From the NCBI GenBank assembly GCA_001723645.1, contig MDLC01000031.1, positions 1-40,277 of the forward strand: a DNA stretch of 40,277 bases. The letters are read 5' to 3'. The stretch's first letter is position 1. Each line of letters starts with the position of its first letter. The position numbers were made by a program, and so were the translations under genes. Origin of the DNA: Candidatus Endobugula sertula. GTDB taxonomy: Bacteria; Pseudomonadota; Gammaproteobacteria; Pseudomonadales; Cellvibrionaceae. Shown in pieces: positions 36,127 through 40,277 of this stretch. The notes below the pieces were generated by a model. The model ran no database searches. It was not told the origin of the DNA and was given only the letters and a program-made list of their open reading frames with translations.

Positions 36127-37533
36127 ATGCCAAAACCCATCAACATACACTGGTTTCGTCAGGATTTGCGCCTTTACGATAATCCCGCCCTCACTGCAGC
36201 GTGTGCTTCGGGGCATGTGTTGCCAATTTATATTCTCGACGATGACAATGCCGGTGAATTTGCCATGGGTGGCGCCAACCGTTGGTGGTTACATCATTCA
36301 TTGCAATCTCTAAACAAAAGACTCAAAGGTCGCTTGCGACTCTACCGTGGCGAGGCGCAAAGCATCTTGAAGAGATTGGTGCAAGAGCACCCGATTCAAG
36401 CAGTGTACTGGAACCGCTGTTATGAACCCTGGCGCATCGTACGCGACAAGTCAATCAAAGGGCGACTCGAAGCACTGGGCGTTTCGGTAAAGAGTTTCAA
36501 CGGCAGCTTACTTTGGGAGCCCTGGCAAGTACTCAAAAAAGATCGAACGCCGTATCGGGTATTCACGCCCTTCTACCGCAGGGGTTGCCTCGGCTCTAGC
36601 CCACCACGAGAGCCATTACCAGAATCCAAACTACGTATTAGCACCGGAGATTTTGGTGGTGTGTCATTGGAAGACTTATCGCTTTTACCGCGCATTCCCT
36701 GGCACCAGCAACTCGAAGCCCACTGGACAATTGGCGAAGCCGGTGCACAGGCGCGCTTACGGGATTTTATCCATGAAGGTCTCAATGACTACAAGGAAGG
36801 GCGTAACTTCCCTGCCAAAGGAAATACCTCTCGGCTGTCGCCCCACCTTCACTTTGGAGAGATATCTCCCAATCAGGTGTGGCACGTCGTCAAACGCAGT
36901 GGTGACGGCGACAACGAAGATTGTCTGCTGAGTGAATTGGGCTGGCGGGAGTTTTCTTATTCTCTGTTATACCACTTTCCAGCGTTGCCGCACAAAAACT
37001 GGCAAGATAAATTTGATCGCTTTCCTTGGTCACGGGCGAAAAAAGCGCTGCAAAAATGGCAACGCGGCATGACGGGCTATCCCATTGTCGATGCCGGCAT
37101 GCGCGAGCTCTGGCAAACAGGCACAATGCATAATCGGGTGCGGATGATCGTCGGCTCCTTCTTAGTAAAAAATTTATTGTTGCATTGGCACCACGGCGAA
37201 GCCTGGTTTTGGGATTGTCTTGTGGACGCTGATCTGGCCAGCAATAGTGCCAGCTGGCAATGGGTGGCAGGTTGCGGGGCCGATGCAGCCCCGTATTTTC
37301 GTATCTTTAACCCCATTACCCAGGGCGAAAAGTTTGACCTAAAGGGGATATACACCCGACGTTTCGTGCCTGAACTTGCAGGTCTACCGGATAAATTTCT
37401 CTACAAACCCTGGGAAGCTCCGAGCGAGGTACTCAAAGCAGCGGGTATCAAACTAGGGATCACCTATCCGCGTCCGATTATAGATTTAAAAACCTCCCGT
37501 GAGCGAGCCTTGGCTGCCTATAAATCGCTTTGA
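36127..37533 (+). CDS. phrB: Class I deoxyribodipyrimidine photolyase
   Basis: A 468-residue flavoprotein that uses light to split cyclobutane pyrimidine dimers. The N-terminal antenna domain starts INIHWFRQDLRLYDNPAL. The FAD domain has GNTSRLSPHLHFGEISP, the ELGWREFSYSLLYHFP and RGMTGYPIVDAGMRELW segments, the MHNRVRMIVGSFLVKNLL helix, and WDCLVDADLASNSASWQWVA followed by DAAPYFRIFNP. The length is complete. The gene is visibly richer in GC than its surroundings and is the only intact gene of known function in the island, suggesting later arrival or retention under selection. It begins 5 bp after a gene stump, so its promoter may be borrowed. Confidence 0.93.
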   Translation: MPKPINIHWFRQDLRLYDNPALTAACASGHVLPIYILDDDNAGEFAMGGANRWWLHHSLQSLNKRLKGRLRLYRGEAQSILKRLVQEHPIQAVYWNRCYEPWRIVRDKSIKGRLEALGVSVKSFNGSLLWEPWQVLKKDRTPYRVFTPFYRRGCLGSSPPREPLPESKLRISTGDFGGVSLEDLSLLPRIPWHQQLEAHWTIGEAGAQARLRDFIHEGLNDYKEGRNFPAKGNTSRLSPHLHFGEISPNQVWHVVKRSGDGDNEDCLLSELGWREFSYSLLYHFPALPHKNWQDKFDRFPWSRAKKALQKWQRGMTGYPIVDAGMRELWQTGTMHNRVRMIVGSFLVKNLLLHWHHGEAWFWDCLVDADLASNSASWQWVAGCGADAAPYFRIFNPITQGEKFDLKGIYTRRFVPELAGLPDKFLYKPWEAPSEVLKAAGIKLGITYPRPIIDLKTSRERALAAYKSL

Positions 37534-37683
37534 TTACGAGCATCTTATTTGACCTGCATTAATAAAGAGTCTAAACCTAGATAGTTAGTGGTTACAAATT
37601 CACTAAAAAATTAAAGTAGTCTTATTTTATTAGGGGTCCAGGGTGAGTAGAACGACTGGATCACTCCAGCCGAACCCTCCGCA

Positions 37684-37716
37684 GAACCGGACGTGCGGAA
37701 CTACCGCATCCGGCTC
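37684..37716 (-). ncRNA. Group II intron domain V
   Basis: The minus strand forms the domain V hairpin: GAGCCGG pairs with CCGGTTC, an upper stem contains GCGG/CCGC, and the catalytic AGC triad lies at the base. Sequence after it on the minus strand to about 37630 should contain domain VI and the intron 3' end (TTCTACTCACCCTGGACCCC). It lies just downstream of the reverse transcriptase fragment, as expected. Confidence 0.8.
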
Positions 37717-37751
37717 CCGATAGATCAGTATCCCCATACATATTCAGTGTG

Positions 37752-38624
37752 CTAGAACATCGATACAGTTTTCCATTGTTTTGGAAAACCAAGCGCTGTC
37801 AATGCCCGAAGTAGTCGTTTCCATGTAACCCGATGTTTACCACCTCGACGATTGAGCCACTGTAGAATGATCCGTTTTGATCTCTCTAGGAATTGATCCA
37901 CTCGTCTTTTATTGTCAGATACTCCGTGATAATTAACCCAACCTCTGATTACACGAATAACAGTTTTAATGACACCTACTGTGTTTCGCGTATTCAGGTG
38001 TTTTCTTAGAAACTGCCTCATACCTTTGAGTTTTGCAGCAAAGCGGTCTTTTCGGCTAGTCAGTTTCAACCGCCAGAAACCCTTTGTTGCACGTCCCCAA
38101 TAACAGGTGAAGCCTAAGAAGTTAAAGGTCGGTAATCGTTCATTTCGCTGGTACGCCTTCAGTGCAGCAATTCTACCTGCTGGTATTACCTGCGACTTTT
38201 CGGTATGCATCTCAAGACCTGCTTTTGCAAGTCGCTTGGGTAAAACATTATAGAAGCGTCTCGCTTCGTACTCTCGCTCGAACACAAACACCATATCATC
38301 CGCAAATCTCACTAGAGTTGCCTTACCACGAATATGGGAATGTTTGATAGTTTCAAACCATTCGTCAATCACATGATGAAGGTAAATATTAGCCAGTATG
38401 GGTGACACAATGGACCCTTGTGGGCATCCGCAAGTGTTTGTAGTATCTTCTTTACCTTGCCGTATTGGAGCGGTGATCAAGACTTCTATGAGTCTCAGAA
38501 ATCGCCTATCCGAGATTTTATTGCGTAGTAATTCTATTAATACCGTGTGTGGTATTGTGTTGAAGTACTGACGAATATCAATCTCAACAATAGCCCCTTT
38601 TGGATTTTGGTAAGTCGCTTGATG
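37752..38624 (-). pseudogene. ltrA: Group II intron reverse transcriptase/maturase, 5'-truncated
   Basis: About 290 residues matching group II intron-encoded proteins from NPKGAIVEIDIRQYFNTIPH onward: GCPQGSIVSPILANIYLHHV, the catalytic LVRFADDMVFVF, FNFLGFTCYW, and the maturase region VIRVIRGWVNYHG. The first reverse-transcriptase blocks and the intron 5' RNA (domains I-III) are missing, and homology begins abruptly at about 38624. The frame is formally open from an ATG at 38714, but those first residues come from the neighbouring radC-like gene read out of frame. The element cannot splice or move as it stands. Confidence 0.85.
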
Positions 38625-38625
38625 A

Positions 38626-38958
38626 TTCCAATGATCGGCGAACCACCTCACGAGGATATACCGAACAGCTCCCAATTGTTCCTTGAAACAACTCTTCATA
38701 AGCAAGTAACTCATGTTGATGATTTAAAAACAGTACCCCGAATACTTCGCGTTTGTAGTCCGCCATGTTGAGCCTTAAAAAGTCTCTAACAATGGCGGGG
38801 CTGGTGAAAGCGGAATATTGCGCAATATCCCGTTTAACCAGCTCTAGGGCAAGACTAATAATCGTTGGCCTTTCGTGTTCGGCTACTGATTGAGGGGCAA
38901 GATGGGAAAAACGATCAAAGCGTTCATCTTCTCTGAAATCAAGAGGGATTTGGTGCAT
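38626..38958 (-). pseudogene. RadC-like JAB-domain protein, truncated by the intron fragment
   Basis: The first 111 residues of a RadC-family protein are intact: LAPQSVAEHERPTIISLALE, FLRLNMADYKREVFGVLFLN, then YPREVVRRSLE. The family would continue with the H-x-H-PSG metal site, but at residue 111 the sequence switches to the group II intron. The missing 3' part is not found beyond the intron either. Such radC genes are common cargo of integrative elements, which fits the neighbouring integrase. Confidence 0.8.
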
Positions 38959-38995
38959 GGGTCGTATATATTACGACCCATTGAGTATTTGCCAA

Positions 38996-40063
38996 CTAAT
39001 TTCCAAAATTTCCACTTAGTACTTTAGGTTTTAATGCTTCCGCGTTTAGTTTATCCAAATAATCCGCCCAGCTCTGCATCATTTCCTTACGCTGTTTCAA
39101 GTAAGTAGTACGATTATAAGCCCGACCATTAGCATCTTTAACAGCATGGGCGAGCTGGCATTCGATCCATTCAATTTTATAGTCCAGTTCTTCGTCTAGC
39201 AGAGTTCGCGCCATAGCGCGGAAGCCGTGTCCGGTCATTTGTTCTTTGGGAATGCCCAAGCGTCTTAGAGCCGATAATACCCCGTTATCACTCATCGGGC
39301 GCTTAGGACTTCGAGGGCTGGTAAAAACATATTGTCTATATCCAGTGAGAGGTTTGATGCCTTCTAGAATTTCTATCGTTTGTTGGCTCAGGGGCACGAT
39401 ATGGGGCGCTTTGGTTTTCATTTTTTCTTTAGGAATATGCCACTCCTGTTTTTCCCAGTTAATTTCTGCCCATTCCATACGCCTCAGCTCATTGGGACGA
39501 CAGAAGAATAGAGGGACGAGTTTGAGGGCGCACTTCGGGAGTGCCTTCGTATTCATCTAGGGTGACCCGACTTCCTTTGGGTCGGTTATCGCCGCGAAAT
39601 GGCTTTTCTTGGGAGTCATCAGCGCGTCTTTGAGCGCAATGGTGGGATCGTTTTCGGCTTTGCCTGTGGCAATCGCATAGCGAAATACCTGTCCGGCTAC
39701 TTGCTTGGCACGATGAGCCGTTTCGATAGCTCCGCGCTTTTCAATACGCCGTAAGTAGGCCAGCACTTCTGGTGATCGAATATCAACAACAGGTAGTTCA
39801 CCAATCAGACAAAATAGATCTTTATTGAGTAAGCGATTCACCCTATCACTGTGAGTAGTAGACCAATGTTTTTTCTCTTTCTCGTACCACTCGATAGCTA
39901 GGGCTTTGAAGGTGTCTACTGTGGAAAGATTGCGAGCAATTTTTCTTGCGCGTTTTACATCGGCTGGGTCGGTATCTTCGTCTAGGAGATTACGCGCTTC
40001 TGCATGTTTGATTCTCGCTTCCGATAAGCTGAGTTCAGGGAAAACTGATAAAATCATCATCAA
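38996..40063 (-). pseudogene. P4-type tyrosine integrase, frameshifted and lacking its N-terminus
   Basis: The core-binding region (FKALAIEWYEKEKKHWSTTH) is in one frame from about 40055 to 39557 and the catalytic domain in another from about 39530. All catalytic residues are present: Arg in FFCRPNELRRMEW, HGFRAMARTLL (H-x-x-R), the second His in ECQLAHAV, and Tyr in GRAYNRTTYLKQR. Between the halves, around 39510-39565, a piece reading DEYEGTPEVR in a further frame shows more than one indel. The N-terminal arm-binding domain is gone, replaced by ISL3-like sequence. It probably once mobilised this island. Confidence 0.82.
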
Positions 40064-40277
40064 GGCGACCTATAAAGGAACCATCAAACATACTCGCCAA
40101 GGCAATCAAGTCATGACGCTGAACCTGCGGGCACCTAAATATTATTGTCCCCATTGTCAGCGGTATTTTCGCCATCGTTTCACGGGTATACGTCCCCGTT
40201 ATCAATCGCTGAGGTGTCCAGGTTTGATGATGCTGATGGGCTTCGGGCATGTGATCCGTTTGAGTGCTAAAGCCCCC
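40064..40277 (+). mobile_element. ISL3-family transposase fragment
   Basis: The plus strand is open to the window edge and reads LNLRAPKYYCPHCQRYFRHR then FTGIRPRY, the N-terminal zinc-binding segment of ISL3-type transposases (C-x2-C...C-G-R-x-F). The text after IRPRY fits less well, so another frameshift is possible. It abuts the integrase exactly where the integrase N-terminus should be. The element continues outside the window. Confidence 0.6.

Noticed and set aside
38625-38714. First 30 codons of the open reverse transcriptase frame
   Set aside because: They are the radC-like gene read out of frame; reverse transcriptase homology starts only at about 38624.
40035-40250. 71-codon minus-strand ORF as the integrase N-terminus
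   Set aside because: Its text does not resemble the arm-binding domain; the plus strand encodes an ISL3-like segment here.

Overview
The window looks like chromosomal DNA from a low-GC gammaproteobacterium (visibly AT-rich, roughly 40% GC by eye). The evidence is a complete iscRSUA-hscBA-fdx-iscX cluster, a conventional RNase E with a long disordered tail, and two gene neighbourhoods arranged as in Pseudomonas and related marine orders: rne divergent from rluC-sppA, and secB-grxC-rhodanese divergent from envC-ctpA. An MSHA-type pilus cluster, common in Vibrio, Shewanella and Alteromonadales, points the same way. I cannot name the genus. Several pseudogenes, insertion-sequence stumps and missing neighbours suggest a genome undergoing decay, as in host-associated lineages; that is inference.

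Layout. 1-4.0 kb: an RHS/YD-repeat protein of the toxin-complex type, broken near its 5' side by one frameshift and ending in an unrecognised variable C-terminal domain. 4.2-12.1 kb, minus strand: a compact MSHA operon (mshI, a PilN-like gene, mshJ, mshK, mshL, mshE, mshG, mshA). mshJ and mshL each carry a frameshift inside a homopolymer run, and the usual mshM, mshN and minor-pilin genes are absent. 12.1-13.1 kb: no intact gene, a degraded IS5-type transposase and an orphan terminator-like hairpin. 13.1-13.9 kb: an SMP-30-like protein that has lost its canonical metal ligands.

14.0-19.7 kb, minus strand: the Isc iron-sulfur assembly operon, preceded by a strong sigma-70 promoter overlapped by an IscR type 1 site. 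19.7-23 kb: trmJ, sppA and rluC. 23.0-23.7 kb: a long rne leader region. 23.7-26.2 kb: rne. 26.3-26.6 kb: a transposase stump and the terminator of the secB operon. 26.7-27.8 kb: secB, grxC and a rhodanese-like protein. 28.0-30.6 kb: envC and ctpA (cell division and envelope proteolysis). The phosphoglycerate mutase gene usually found before envC is absent.

30.7-40.3 kb is an accessory, decaying region. It holds a frameshifted oxaloacetate-decarboxylase-alpha-like gene, an att-like patch (tRNA 3'-end-like sequence plus 25-bp direct repeats), a RelE/HigA-type toxin-antitoxin pair in which each gene has one in-frame amber codon, truncated hypothetical genes, a fragment of a restriction-type helicase, an intact GC-richer photolyase, a 5'-truncated group II intron abutting a truncated radC-like gene, a P4-type integrase pseudogene, and an ISL3-like transposase fragment that has replaced the integrase N-terminus. 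The photolyase is the only clearly intact gene of known function there. I found no CRISPR array, no rRNA and no complete tRNA.

The observations most worth checking are the paired homopolymer frameshifts in mshJ and mshL, the RHS variable domain, the biotin-less carboxyltransferase and the doubly amber-interrupted toxin-antitoxin operon.
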